Below are positions 26,208 to 35,432 of a stretch of DNA of 64,000 nucleotides, piece by piece. Source of the DNA: Terriglobia bacterium (lineage in GTDB: Bacteria > Acidobacteriota > Terriglobia > Terriglobales > Acidobacteriaceae); assembly GCA_020072585.1 (NCBI GenBank), contig JAIQGL010000004.1, positions 186,001-250,000 of the forward strand, in the 5' to 3' direction. The notes beneath the pieces are model-generated. The model had not been told where the DNA came from. It searched no databases and was given only the letters and a program-made list of their open reading frames with translations. Position 1 is the stretch's first letter; every line of letters begins with the position of its first letter. The translations under genes were made by a program, and so were the position numbers.

Positions 26208-26456
26208 GGAAACAACCTTCCTTTTTCAAAATCTACTCGGAATAAAAAGCTGGTCTCACAAAACTCTAATCGTTAACACGGCGTAGCCGCACTATCCAGA
26301 AGGCCAGCACCCTCTGGAATACGGGTTTTTCCGTTCCGCGGGAATATATGCACTTGCGATACCCTCATAAGGTGAATGTCAGCTTGTATTTAGCCTACTT
26401 TTCATCGGATAATCACGCTCGCGTCCTTCCCCCTTGAATATTCTGAAGAGGTGATT

Positions 26457-27287
26457 ATGGGCACACGGCCCGCGCATGAAGTTGAAACCGACCTGACCGG
26501 CGACACTCGAGTCCCGGCGCCGGCTTACAAGTACATCCAATTTGAAGTGGTGGATTCCATAGCGCGGCTTACGTTGAACCACGCTCCGCACAACGTGCTC
26601 ACCGTGCCCATGATGAAAGAGATGGCGGAAGCCATTGAAAGCCTCAACGGCCGTGCTGACGTGAAAGCCATTCTCCTGCAATCAGCGCAGCAGGCATTTT
26701 CGGCGGGCATTTCACTGGAAGACTCCCGGCCTGATCGCGTGTTCCAGACTTTGGACGCGTTCACTCGCGTTTTTCAGGCCATGGTGGACATCTCCAAGCC
26801 GGTGGTGGTGGTGGTGAACGGCCCAGCCATTGGCGCAGGATCAGAGCTTGTGGGTTTTGCCGACGTGGTGCTGGCAACGCCCAAGGCAAAATTCGCCCAG
26901 CCAGAAGTAAAGCTTGGCGTCTTTCCTCCATTCGCCGCGGTGATGTTGCCGCAACTTATCGGCACCAAGAAAACCTACGAGCTGATCCTTACCGGTGAAG
27001 CGCTCTCCGCGGAAGAAGCGCTGAACTTTGGCTTTGTGAATAAAGTGGTGCCGGAAGCCGACCTGCAAAAGCACGTGGAGGCGCTGATTGCCCGGATATC
27101 AGAATTCAGCGGCCCAGTGCTGGAGGTCACCAAGCGCGTCATCAGCAACTCCGTTGGCCGTCCGCTCAAAGAGGCCATGAAGACCTCACAGGACCTGTAT
27201 CTCAACGAACTGATGAGTCTGGAAGACGTGCAGGAAGGCCTGCGCGCCGTGATCGAGAAACGCAAGCCGGTATGGAAGAACAAATAG
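26457..27287 (+). CDS. Enoyl-CoA hydratase/isomerase-family protein (dienoyl-CoA hydratase-like)
   Basis: A 276-residue crotonase-fold enzyme. The oxyanion-hole segments are QQAFSAGISLED and PAIGAGSELVGFADVVLAT. The run KFAQPEVKLGVFPPFAAVMLPQLIG followed by YELILTGE is reminiscent of cyclohexa-1,5-diene-1-carbonyl-CoA hydratases of benzoyl-CoA degradation, so that subgroup is possible; no other aromatic-degradation gene is nearby, and a general hydratase role is equally likely. The ATG at 26457 has GAGG 5 bases upstream; a GTG two codons earlier is in frame. It is convergent with the ABHD18-like gene across a long inverted repeat. Confidence 0.85.
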   Translation: MGTRPAHEVETDLTGDTRVPAPAYKYIQFEVVDSIARLTLNHAPHNVLTVPMMKEMAEAIESLNGRADVKAILLQSAQQAFSAGISLEDSRPDRVFQTLDAFTRVFQAMVDISKPVVVVVNGPAIGAGSELVGFADVVLATPKAKFAQPEVKLGVFPPFAAVMLPQLIGTKKTYELILTGEALSAEEALNFGFVNKVVPEADLQKHVEALIARISEFSGPVLEVTKRVISNSVGRPLKEAMKTSQDLYLNELMSLEDVQEGLRAVIEKRKPVWKNK

Positions 27288-27428
27288 CAGGCTTTTCTAA
27301 AATCCCGAATCCCGCGTAGCGGGTGAGGGAACGCTATTCCCACGACAAATTTCTGGTAAACCCACAAGCCCTTCGTGGCTATAGGGTTCCCTCGCTCCGC
27401 TCGGGATGTCAGAAAAGCTACGTGCTAC
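27286..27428. repeat. Fold-back inverted repeat between convergent genes
   Basis: Two arms of about 50 bases (about 27286-27340 and 27380-27427) are near-complementary, sharing blocks GCTTTTCT, ATCCCGA and GAGGGAAC-N-CTAT, with about 45 bases between. The left arm begins at the hydratase stop codon. It could act as a bidirectional terminator or be a small fold-back element. Confidence 0.6.
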
Positions 27429-28529
27429 CTACAGATTCTTCACTAGAAACTTCACCATGTGGTATCCGTCTAAATATTTGAACGGTGTTTCACCCGTAGT
27501 GTAGTGACCGCAGGGGAGGACCACGGTCTTCAGATCGGCGCCGTACTTGCGGAAACCTGCTACGGCTTCCCGTGAAAGTTCAGGAAGAAAGGTCAGATCA
27601 TAGCGCGCGTAAATCATCAGGGTCTTCTTGGGAAAGCGGGCAAACTTCCCAAAGTATGCCATGGGGCTCACGCATTTCCAGGATTGGCGCAAGCTTTCCA
27701 CGGTAAGTCCGGAGTTCTCCAGGCCTTCACGCACGTGCCGCGTGGATTGTCCCGTCCATACCACGTCCGCCATGTAGGTGGACGCGTGATTGAAGACGTT
27801 CACTTTTACTCGCCGGTCATGCGCACTGGCCAGAAACGCATAACACGATCCCAGGCTTGTCCCAACCAGACCAACGCTGTCTTTGCCTTGAGACGCAAGC
27901 CAGTCTATGCAGGCGCGCGTGTCAACCACTGCCTGCCGCGCCGCATCCAGCGTGCGGCAGATATTGGGGGAAACCGCATAGTCAGAGCGGGCAGTCTCCT
28001 GTGGCCGGCGGATATCATGGTACGGTTTGCTGAGCCGCAGCATGGAAATGCCAAAGCGGTTCAGGATTGGCCCCAGCGCGTTATAGGCAATTCCATTGGC
28101 GTTCCAGTGCGGCAGCACAATTACCGCTCGATTGCCCTTTGCCGGATACCAGCGCGCATTCACCAGATCATTCTCCGGATAAGGCGTTGGCGCGGGCGAG
28201 GTGAAGCGCAGGAAGGTCCCATCTCCCTTGGGGACTTTTTCATTCGCGTTGCTGCCCGTGGGAAACAACTCGATCTTGCGCTGCTCCAGCCGGAAGTCTT
28301 GCGGGGTCTTGTAGGCAAAAAACTCATCGCTGTTGGCAACAATATGGTCGTTCAGCTCGTGCAGATAGCTCTCAAACTGCTGCTCAGAGCCGGGAAAGTT
28401 TCCGTTTACCAGGGGCCATCGCCGGGCCCATTCCATGCCCCATTCCAGCGGACGGACGACCCGGTTGGTGTCCCGCGTTGTGAGGCGCGTCTCCCACGCA
28501 TACATCCATTTTTGGTAAATGCCGGTCAT
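27429..28529 (-). CDS. Alpha/beta hydrolase (ABHD18/DUF2048-like)
   Basis: A 366-residue hydrolase resembling the ABHD18 (DUF2048) family. The nucleophile elbow is VGLVGTSLGSCYAFLA, giving the GxSxG serine; a late acidic residue in MIYARYDLTFLPE and the histidine in LPCGHYTTGETPFKYLDGYH complete a plausible triad. The upstream motif IVLPHWNANGIAYNALG (oxyanion region) and LRLSKPYHDIRRP are typical of this group. No signal peptide is evident. Substrate unknown; members occur in soil bacteria as single genes. Confidence 0.82.
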   Translation of the reverse strand: MTGIYQKWMYAWETRLTTRDTNRVVRPLEWGMEWARRWPLVNGNFPGSEQQFESYLHELNDHIVANSDEFFAYKTPQDFRLEQRKIELFPTGSNANEKVPKGDGTFLRFTSPAPTPYPENDLVNARWYPAKGNRAVIVLPHWNANGIAYNALGPILNRFGISMLRLSKPYHDIRRPQETARSDYAVSPNICRTLDAARQAVVDTRACIDWLASQGKDSVGLVGTSLGSCYAFLASAHDRRVKVNVFNHASTYMADVVWTGQSTRHVREGLENSGLTVESLRQSWKCVSPMAYFGKFARFPKKTLMIYARYDLTFLPELSREAVAGFRKYGADLKTVVLPCGHYTTGETPFKYLDGYHMVKFLVKNL

Positions 28530-28674
28530 TGAAAGTTGATGAATTCGCTTCCGTAGATTCTAAATGATCGAAAGCACTTTTCCGGTGCTTTGCCGCCACG
28601 GCGGAAATGAAAATCCCGTACACTGATTGGCATACGCGCGGGTTGCCGCGCGTGCGTACCGGAGCGGCTAGGAT

Positions 28675-31188
28675 TTGATCCCAAGCAAACTTGACCGTAT
28701 AGCCAGTGAAATCGGCGGTGAGCTGCGTGGCATGTCTTCATCTGCCGCGATTGAGCGCGTCTGCACGGATTCCCGCGACGCTTCTCCGGGAGCGCTCTTT
28801 GTTGCGTTGCAGGGACAGCAGACAGACGGTCATCTTTTCCTTGCTGACGCTTTCCGCAATGGCGTAACAGCGGCATTGATCGCTCAAGACCGGGCGACTG
28901 GCATGCCATTGGAACCCTCCTGGCCGGTGATTGTTGTGCCCGACCCTCTGCGCGGACTGCAAGCGCTGGCACGGTGGCACCGGCGTGAATATTTTGATCG
29001 CGTGCTGGCAATCACCGGCAGTAACGGCAAAACCATCGTCAAAGACGCATTGAAAGCTCTGCTTGCCGGCAGACAAATTCTGGCTTCACCCGGAAGTTAC
29101 AACAGCCAACTGGGCCTTCCGCTGGCAGTGCTATCGGCGGAGAAGCCCGAGCCACTCGCCATACTTGAAGTCGGCATCTCCGCGCCCGGAGAAATGGCCC
29201 CGCTGGAGGAGATCGCGCGGCCTAACTACGGAATTCTTACGAACATCGGGCTGGCGCATTTTGCCGCGTTCGGCCGCCGGGAAGCCATCGCAACAGAAAA
29301 AATGAAACTCTTCGAGCGCGTTCCGGAAGACGGCTGGTTGCTGCTTCCGGCTGATGAGCCAACACTTGATGCGCCGGTCCAGAGAATTAAGTGTCCGGTG
29401 CACCGCGTTGGCGACAAGCAGCAGACGCTTTCACTCAATCCGGTTTCTCTCAGCGCGGCGGGGCAGGTGCTGGAATTGAGTGTTCCGCAGCAAGGCTCAC
29501 GCAGCGTAACGGTAAAGACACGTTCTCCTGAGATCATCACCGACCTGCATTTTGCCGCATATGCAGCTCATCTGCTGGGCGCTAGTCTTGACGAGATTGC
29601 AACGGCGCTGGACGGTTACTCTCCAACATCAACCCGCATGGAGCTATGGTCGTCACCGCAGGGCATTCGCATCATTAATGATGGCTATAGCTCTGATCCA
29701 ATCTCAGTACGTGCCGCATTGCGCTCCGCCACACTCGGCGCCTCACGCACTGGCAGAAAGATGTTTGCCTTTGCCGGAATGCGCGAACTGGGCGCAAGCT
29801 CCAGCCGTGAGCACGCCCAGGTAGGCACACAGGCCGCCGAATACGACTTCAGTCATTTGTTTCTTGTGGGCGACGGAGAACTGGAACCAACCGCAGCGGG
29901 CTATCAGTCCGTGCGGCCGGAAGGCAATGTTCTGCGGGTGAAAACCGCGGACGAGCTGAAAGACCGCCTGCTTCCTTTGCTGCGCCCCGGCGACACCATA
30001 CTTTTTAAAGGCCCGCGCAATGCCGGCATGGTCAAGGCGGTGCGCGATCTCTCCGGGGCCATTGCCCAGCGCTGTCTCTGGGTCAATCTTGCGGCCATTG
30101 AAGGCAACATCGCGCGGTTCCGCCGGCACTGCGGAGGCGCCGTCCATATTGTCGCCATGTTGAAGGCCATGGCTTACGGAACGGAGCTGGTGCAGCTTGG
30201 CTCATGGATGTCGCAGCTGGGCATCCATCACATCGGCGTTTCGTCAGCTAATGAGGGCGTGGCGGTACGTAAAACCGGAGCCGATCAAGACATCCTGGTC
30301 TTTCTCTCTGAGCGGGAGGATGTTGATAACCTGCTGAGCTACCGGCTCACACCAGTGATTTACTCCGCTGAACTCATTGATGCATTCACCGCCGCGCTGG
30401 CCGGAAGCGGACGCACGCTCGATGTCCATTTGAAAGTCGATACGGGCATGCACCGCCTTGGGGTCCCGCCAAAGATCGCAGTGGAGCTGGCGCAGCGCAT
30501 CCGCTCCAGCGGCGTGATGCGGCTCACCGGCGTCTGCACGCACTTTGCGTCCGCTGACGATCCCGGCTCTGACGATTTTACCCGCCAGCAGATCGCAAGT
30601 TTTAATCAGGTCATTGCCGGACTCAAAGCAAACGGCTTTAACGATCTACAGATTCACGCCGCGAACACCGCGGGCGCTATCCGTTTTCCAGAAGCCCACT
30701 ACAACATGGTGCGCATCGGGCTGGGGCTCTATGGAATTTATCCATCGGAAGCGGGCAGGCAGGAGCTGGGCTTTGATCTGGGCTTGGAGCTTGCCGTGGG
30801 ATTGACCAGCCGCATCACCAGCATTCAGGAGTTCGCACCCGGCGATACGCTGGGCTACAACCGGACTTTCACCGCGAAACGCCGGACGAAAGCCGGCATT
30901 GTGCCCTTTGGTTACGATGATGGCCTTCCCTGGCGTCTCTCCGGTACAGGACAAGTGCTGGTAGAAGGCCGGCAAGCTCCCATCGTGGGCCGCATCAGCA
31001 TGGACCAGATGCAGGTGGATCTGACGGACATCCCCGATGTGAGCGTTGGAGCGGAAGTCCTGCTCTATGGCACTCACAACGGCCACACGTTACGCCCGGA
31101 GCAGGTCTCACAGATGGCGGGAACCATTCCGTATGAACTGCTCACGCGGCTGGGCGAAAGAGTGCACCGCATCTACATTGAGCCGTGA
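28675..31188 (+). CDS. murF-alr: Bifunctional MurF ligase-alanine racemase fusion
   Basis: Cell-wall precursor enzyme of 837 residues. The first about 455 residues are UDP-N-acetylmuramoyl-tripeptide:D-Ala-D-Ala ligase: CTDSRDASPGALFVAL, the ATP loop ITGSNGKT (113-120) and ILTNIGLAHFAAFG. From about 460 the chain is a PLP-dependent alanine racemase: LWVNLAAIEGNI, the PLP lysine Lys497 in MLKAMAYG, LKVDTGMHRLGV, RIGLGLYGIYPS, Tyr728 in LGYNRTF and VGRISMDQMQVDL. Such fusions are known from Bacteroidetes and some other groups. The PLP loop deviates from the usual VKANAYGHG (here LKAMAYGTE). The start is a TTG at 28675 with a weak upstream GGAG. Confidence 0.9.
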   Translation: MIPSKLDRIASEIGGELRGMSSSAAIERVCTDSRDASPGALFVALQGQQTDGHLFLADAFRNGVTAALIAQDRATGMPLEPSWPVIVVPDPLRGLQALARWHRREYFDRVLAITGSNGKTIVKDALKALLAGRQILASPGSYNSQLGLPLAVLSAEKPEPLAILEVGISAPGEMAPLEEIARPNYGILTNIGLAHFAAFGRREAIATEKMKLFERVPEDGWLLLPADEPTLDAPVQRIKCPVHRVGDKQQTLSLNPVSLSAAGQVLELSVPQQGSRSVTVKTRSPEIITDLHFAAYAAHLLGASLDEIATALDGYSPTSTRMELWSSPQGIRIINDGYSSDPISVRAALRSATLGASRTGRKMFAFAGMRELGASSSREHAQVGTQAAEYDFSHLFLVGDGELEPTAAGYQSVRPEGNVLRVKTADELKDRLLPLLRPGDTILFKGPRNAGMVKAVRDLSGAIAQRCLWVNLAAIEGNIARFRRHCGGAVHIVAMLKAMAYGTELVQLGSWMSQLGIHHIGVSSANEGVAVRKTGADQDILVFLSEREDVDNLLSYRLTPVIYSAELIDAFTAALAGSGRTLDVHLKVDTGMHRLGVPPKIAVELAQRIRSSGVMRLTGVCTHFASADDPGSDDFTRQQIASFNQVIAGLKANGFNDLQIHAANTAGAIRFPEAHYNMVRIGLGLYGIYPSEAGRQELGFDLGLELAVGLTSRITSIQEFAPGDTLGYNRTFTAKRRTKAGIVPFGYDDGLPWRLSGTGQVLVEGRQAPIVGRISMDQMQVDLTDIPDVSVGAEVLLYGTHNGHTLRPEQVSQMAGTIPYELLTRLGERVHRIYIEP

Positions 31189-31198
31189 TTCGATTCAG

Positions 31199-31214
31199 CC
31201 GTGATTTCTCACGG
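31199..31214. terminator. Hairpin downstream of murF-alr
   Basis: A perfect 6-base stem (CCGTGA / TCACGG) with loop TTTC, 10 bases after the murF-alr stop codon. The T-rich run on the plus strand begins 12 bases further on, so it is a possible terminator. It overlaps a 16-base tandem duplication of AGCCGTGATT (31181 and 31197). Confidence 0.45.
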
Positions 31215-31216
31215 AG

Positions 31217-31279
31217 CTAGACGGTCTTTTTCTTTTTAGGTTTTTTGGTTTCGCGTTTCGGATGATTTTTGTTTGCCAT
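31217..31279 (-). CDS. 20-residue lysine-rich micro-ORF
   Basis: The frame reads MANKNHPKRETKKPKKKKTV and then TAG: ten lysines or arginines in 20 residues, with a KKPKKKK core. Unlike the other micro-ORF at 19.3 kb, no ribosome binding site is visible upstream. A hairpin follows the stop codon. I do not recognise the peptide, though short basic ORFs of this style occur in many genomes. It may be a real small nucleic-acid-binding peptide or a chance frame. Confidence 0.4.
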   Translation of the reverse strand: MANKNHPKRETKKPKKKKTV

Positions 31280-31377
31280 GCGCACAGAATGCCACAATCC
31301 GGCGGCGAAAAGCCAGAGTCTAAATCAAGAGGGCACCAAGGGGCTTAACCCTTGTTGAGGTGCGATTAGGGAAAGTT

Positions 31378-31752
31378 TTACAGCGGCTCGACCCGGGAAA
31401 AGTGTCCCACGCGAAATGGCGGGTTGTGGCCCCTGGAGTAAAGCTGGAAGACAGAAACAGTAACGCGCATTCCTGTCATGTCAATGGCTGCAAGGCCCAC
31501 GCGGTCCCATACCTCTATCACGATTCCCCTGTCCATGACCCGGTCCAGCAGGTCGTTTTCACTGGCGAAATCAGTGCTTAACAGCATGCACACTACCCCC
31601 GTCGGCTGCTTCAGACGTTTGTAGAAGTGGCGGCGGGCTGGCAAGGCTTCTGCCAAGAAAACAACTGTGCCATCTACTATACGCCAAACCAAGCGGAGTA
31701 GCGGGAAAGCTGCGTGTGACTGCCGCACTTCGTGTGCTGTTACGTTGAGCAT
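31378..31752 (-). CDS. Hypothetical protein, 124 residues
   Basis: The predicted product is coherent in composition, with beta-rich segments RLVWRIVDGTVVFLAEALPA, TGVVCMLLSTDFASENDLLD and IVIEVWDRVGLAAIDMTG, ending in RVGHFSRVEPL. I do not recognise a domain; PilZ-like or similar small regulatory folds cannot be excluded. No ribosome binding site is clear before the ATG at 31752. It lies alone between murF-alr and dnaB. The opposite strand also has open frames here, so coding status is uncertain. Confidence 0.4.
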   Translation of the reverse strand: MLNVTAHEVRQSHAAFPLLRLVWRIVDGTVVFLAEALPARRHFYKRLKQPTGVVCMLLSTDFASENDLLDRVMDRGIVIEVWDRVGLAAIDMTGMRVTVSVFQLYSRGHNPPFRVGHFSRVEPL

Positions 31753-32425
31753 CCGTCACACAGGCGACGTGCGCCGCTGCATTTGTGCCGCACTTTTCCA
31801 CCTTCGTCCACAGACAACAACTGTTATGCACAGGATAGTCACCGAAATTCTCCGCCGCCCCAAATTCACTCTTGCCGCACGCGTTGGACTTCATAGATAT
31901 TTTTCTTACTCAAGTGTGAATGTTCGGGCGACACGTCAGGTTCCGTTCAAAAGAACCGGCGGCACACTCAAGGGACGTGCTGGAGTCTAATCTGCGTTGG
32001 CCTGGCTGCCGGCTGCGGCCAGACCCAATCTCATCCCCGTAAAGGGGTGAGCGTGAGAGAGACTCGCCTGACTGTCAAATGCTGCTCCGGCAACGGGCGG
32101 CGCAAGAACATCCACCCCGCAAGCCCGGTCTGTATGGCTGGTACAGGCCGGGTTTATTTTTGCAGGGGCTAAAGCCCGCTCAAAAAAAAAGCTTTGACGG
32201 CACGACTGAAGTCGAGCCCTGATACTTACAGAGGCTAAAGCTAGTTGGCAAAGACCCACGGTGATCGAGGCTGCAAGTCCGGCGCAGGACGTGCCAGGAT
32301 GGATGGCTTGGAATGGTATTCCGGCAGAAGCCGCGCTTCTCTGGTTTTTCTCCATTTTATTGCCGATTTCTTATTGATAAAATGAGAAGCATAAAGACTC
32401 TTGATTCTCCGTGTTGTGAACTCTG
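31753..32425. other. Gap before dnaB with repeats, no convincing gene
   Basis: About 670 bases without a convincing gene. It holds two small dyads at 32166-32177 (GGGCTAAAGCCC) and 32203-32214 (CGACTGAAGTCG), separated by an A-run, and another partial GGCTAAAGC copy at 32232. The last 60 bases before dnaB are AT-rich and probably contain its promoter. Confidence 0.5.
32166..32240. repeat. Paired-dyad intergenic repeat
   Basis: GGGCT-AA-AGCCC and CGACT-GA-AGTCG dyads lie 25 bases apart with an A-run between them, followed by a degenerate third copy. The form resembles dispersed intergenic palindromes in acidobacterial genomes; that comparison is from memory. Confidence 0.45.
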
Positions 32426-33805
32426 ATGGCAACAACTGACCGTATTCTTGATCGCGGAATGCCCGCCAGCATGGATGCAGAGCGCGCGATCCTGGGCGCA
32501 ATCCTGCTGGACAACTCCTCCTATCCGCAGGCGGCGGAGCATCTCCGCGCGGAAGATTTCTCTCTTGACTCGCATCGCCGCATCTACCTGCGCATGATGG
32601 AGCTGGCTGAAACGGGCCGCGCCGTGGATTTCGTCACCCTCACCGAACAACTTGGCCAGCACAAGGAGATTGAATCCGTCGGCGGCGTGGCCTACGTTAC
32701 CTCACTTACTGACGGACTGCCCCGGGTCAAGAACATTGAGCAGTACGTCAAGATCGTAAAAGACAAAGCTCTGCTGCGCGGGCTGATTCACGCCGCCACC
32801 AGCGCCATCCAGCAGGCCTATGAGCAGGAAGCCCCGGCGGAAGAAATTATTGACTCCGCGGAGTCGGCCATCTTCAAGGTGGCGGAGCAGCGAATCGGCC
32901 AGGGCTTCATGGGCATCCCGGAGATCGTAAAGCTCTCCTTCGGCTCCATCGACAAGCTCTATGAACAAGGCCAGCGCATCACCGGACTGGAAACCCACTT
33001 TGAAGACCTTGACGGCATGACCAGCGGGCTCCAGAAGTCCGACCTGGTGATCATCGCGGCGCGCCCCTCCATGGGCAAGACCGCATTCGCCATCAACATC
33101 GCTGAGAACGCCGCCGTGCGCGACAACAAAGTGGTCGGCGTCTTCTCGCTGGAAATGTCGCGCGAATCGCTGCTGCTGCGCCTGCTGTGCTCGCAGGCCA
33201 TGGTGGATTCGCACAAGCTGCGCACCGGCTTTCTGGGCCGCGACGATTACAACAAGCTGGTCACCGCGCTGGCCGCGCTGGCGGAAGCGCCCATTTTTAT
33301 TGATGACACGCCGGGCATCTCCCTCTCTGAAATGCGCGCCAAGTGCCGCCGCCTGCAGCAGGCGCAGGGCCGGCTGGACCTGATCATCGTTGACTACCTG
33401 CAACTGGTGGCGGGCACGCCCACGGGCGGAGGCAAGCGCTATGAAAACCGCACGCAGGAGGTTTCCGCCATCTCGCGCGGCCTGAAAGGGCTGGCCAAGG
33501 AGATGCGCTGCCCCGTGATCGCGCTCTCACAGCTGAGCCGCGCACCGGAAAGCCGCACCGGCAACAACCGTCCGCAACTGGCTGACCTGCGCGAGTCCGG
33601 CGCCATTGAACAGGACGCCGACGTGGTGGCCTTCATCTTCCGCGAAGAAGTTTACAAGCCAGACGATCCCGATCTTGAAGGCAAGGCGGAGCTGATCATC
33701 GCCAAGCAGCGTAACGGCCCAACCGGAGTGGTAAGGCTGGCGTTCATCAAACGGTCAACGCGGTTTGAGAACCTGGCGCATGAGAGCGGCGGCGGAGAGT
33801 ATTGA
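32426..33805 (+). CDS. dnaB: Replicative DNA helicase DnaB
   Basis: The hexameric 5'-3' helicase of the replication fork, 459 residues. The N-terminal DnaB domain (about 12-115) includes AERAILGAILLDNSSY and DGLPRVKNIEQYVKIVKDK. The RecA-like C-terminal domain has Walker A ARPSMGKT (212-219), the VFSLEMSRESLLLRLLCSQA strand, Walker B LIIVDYLQLV, and the arginine-finger/loop region ALSQLSRAPESR and LRESGAIEQDADVVAFIFREE. No intein is present. The gene stands alone; GTG-rich gaps on both sides hold repeats. Confidence 0.96.
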   Translation: MATTDRILDRGMPASMDAERAILGAILLDNSSYPQAAEHLRAEDFSLDSHRRIYLRMMELAETGRAVDFVTLTEQLGQHKEIESVGGVAYVTSLTDGLPRVKNIEQYVKIVKDKALLRGLIHAATSAIQQAYEQEAPAEEIIDSAESAIFKVAEQRIGQGFMGIPEIVKLSFGSIDKLYEQGQRITGLETHFEDLDGMTSGLQKSDLVIIAARPSMGKTAFAINIAENAAVRDNKVVGVFSLEMSRESLLLRLLCSQAMVDSHKLRTGFLGRDDYNKLVTALAALAEAPIFIDDTPGISLSEMRAKCRRLQQAQGRLDLIIVDYLQLVAGTPTGGGKRYENRTQEVSAISRGLKGLAKEMRCPVIALSQLSRAPESRTGNNRPQLADLRESGAIEQDADVVAFIFREEVYKPDDPDLEGKAELIIAKQRNGPTGVVRLAFIKRSTRFENLAHESGGGEY

Positions 33806-34302
33806 GGGAGTGAAGTGTCTGCATCTGCGTGCACCGTTTAAGAATTGTCTTCCTGAGCGTGGCCCGAGCGACGTAAGGCGTGAGGGCGAGTCGAAGGATC
33901 CCGGTGCTGCGTCCCTTGCGATGACGATTCAGGGAGTTCTCTTGATGCTGTCTCGCGCGAACGCCTTGATGCTGTATTTATGGCGCTTACATTCCCGGGA
34001 TGCTTCGGCTTCGCGCGATTGAGCGCGGATGGTCAATGTGGGCTCGTGGCGCTTCGCTCAGCATGACAAGATCGTAAAAGGAATAGTGAACCTGAGCGGC
34101 AGCGGAGCAGATCCCTCAGGCGGAGCGACACATAAGCATTCGGCGGATAAACCCGATTTCTGCGGGGCAACAATTTTTGCTTGCCCACTCGGAAGCTTTC
34201 GGGCTATAGTCTGCTTCCGCAAGAAGCAATGCAGCCCAAACCCTCCTTAGCGAGTGGAACTTAGTTGCAACTTTGGCCTTGCTGATGGGATTAGAGCCGG
34301 CC
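33806..34302. repeat. Intergenic gap with REP-like sequences
   Basis: About 500 bases without a supported gene. The segment 33848-33902 (CCTGAGCGTGGCCCGAGCGA then GTCGAAGGATCCC) and the segment 34040-34075 (GCGCTTCGCTCAGCATGACA) look like degenerate copies of REP-like sequences widespread in GC-rich bacteria. Short frames across them are not convincing. Confidence 0.45.
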
Positions 34303-35322
34303 ATGCTTTACTGTAATTCCTGTAATTCTGAAGTTGCGCCCACCGATCGATTCTGCGGCACGTGCGGGTCTCTGCAAGACTCAGCTACCGCTGCTGCAAA
34401 CTCTTCCAGGATGACCGAGCCAGAAACAGGAAGCGAGAAGACAGGCCCAGTACGGGTTCATGTCAGCCAAATTCTCTGCGTCGTCTGGATTGCCGCAGCA
34501 ACCGGGTGGATTGTTTTTTGCGACGGGTCCGTGGACTGGATTCTGTTGCTGGGTCCTTCCATGATTGCGTGCATCTGGCCAATTGTCCGGCAAAGGCCCT
34601 TAACCGCATGGACAGAGCGGCTGGAAGGAAAGCTCCACGCAGGTTTGGAGCGTGCAGAGGCAAATGGCGGAAAGATCGCCATATATCTCTTCGTCCCATT
34701 CTTTGCCGGGTCGCTCTGGATGTGGACAAAGACCCAGAGAGTTCGCGATGCGCATATCCGCGCTGGGCTGCGAGCGGGTGCTGTCCTCTATCTAGGTGCG
34801 TTGATGTGTGCGCTGGGGCTTCTGGCTGCATATCTTTTCGTGCTGGCCATTCTCATGGTGCTCGCCCTAATTTTCGCACTGCTGGCTCTCTGGGCTGTGT
34901 TCTACGTCCTAACACATGAGGAACGCGGTAGCGCGCCTAGCAGATCGCTTTGGCATGGAATCGCAAGGAGCCACGTTGTAAAGGGCTGGTTCGGGGACAC
35001 GAAGGTCGTACATTATTCCCGCGATGGCCGAAAAGTAGCAGAAACGAGACGTTCAACCGATTGGTTTGGCGACGAGAAGGAAGTGTTTTCCTCTCACGGC
35101 AAGAAGATCGGAGAGCGCCGGCGGTCTACAGATTTTTCCGGTCAAACGAAATGGGACGAATACGTCGATGGCGAAAAAGTAGGCGAGAGCCGCACCACCA
35201 AGAACTGGGAGGGCGAGACGGTCGAAGAACACTTCGGTCGTGACGGATCAAAAACTGGAGAAAGCCGCCAGCATACCGATATCTTCGGCGACCAGACGAA
35301 AAAGCATACCTGGAAAGACTAG
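34303..35322 (+). CDS. Zinc-ribbon membrane protein with C-terminal tandem repeats
   Basis: About 339 residues in three parts. The N-terminus is a zinc ribbon with Cys4, Cys7, Cys18 and Cys21 (YCNSCNS, FCGTCGS). The middle has about four membrane helices (ILCVVWIAAATGWIVF, WILLLGPSMIACIWPIV, and a long hydrophobic stretch at about 175-215). The C-terminal 120 residues are hydrophilic and consist of about five 24-residue repeats with the theme GExRRSTDWFGDEK and DGxKVGE, probably beta-hairpins. I do not know this combination as a named family. The ATG at 34303 is chosen because the ribbon begins there; in-frame starts exist at 34285 and 34273. The following gene is a MerR-like DNA-binding protein. 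Confidence 0.75.
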   Translation: MLYCNSCNSEVAPTDRFCGTCGSLQDSATAAANSSRMTEPETGSEKTGPVRVHVSQILCVVWIAAATGWIVFCDGSVDWILLLGPSMIACIWPIVRQRPLTAWTERLEGKLHAGLERAEANGGKIAIYLFVPFFAGSLWMWTKTQRVRDAHIRAGLRAGAVLYLGALMCALGLLAAYLFVLAILMVLALIFALLALWAVFYVLTHEERGSAPSRSLWHGIARSHVVKGWFGDTKVVHYSRDGRKVAETRRSTDWFGDEKEVFSSHGKKIGERRRSTDFSGQTKWDEYVDGEKVGESRTTKNWEGETVEEHFGRDGSKTGESRQHTDIFGDQTKKHTWKD

Positions 35323-35432
35323 GGCTTCGCCCTCTTGAAAACGAATCGCGCTACTGGGCAATGCCCATCCCTGCCACCTGTGGTTTTCCTGTTGACAAAC
35401 GCGCAACCTATCTGCGATAAGGATATCGTATA

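Noticed and set aside
34273-34302. Earlier starts for the zinc-ribbon protein
   Set aside because: The ten upstream residues are not supported by a ribosome binding site, and the ribbon normally begins near the N-terminus.
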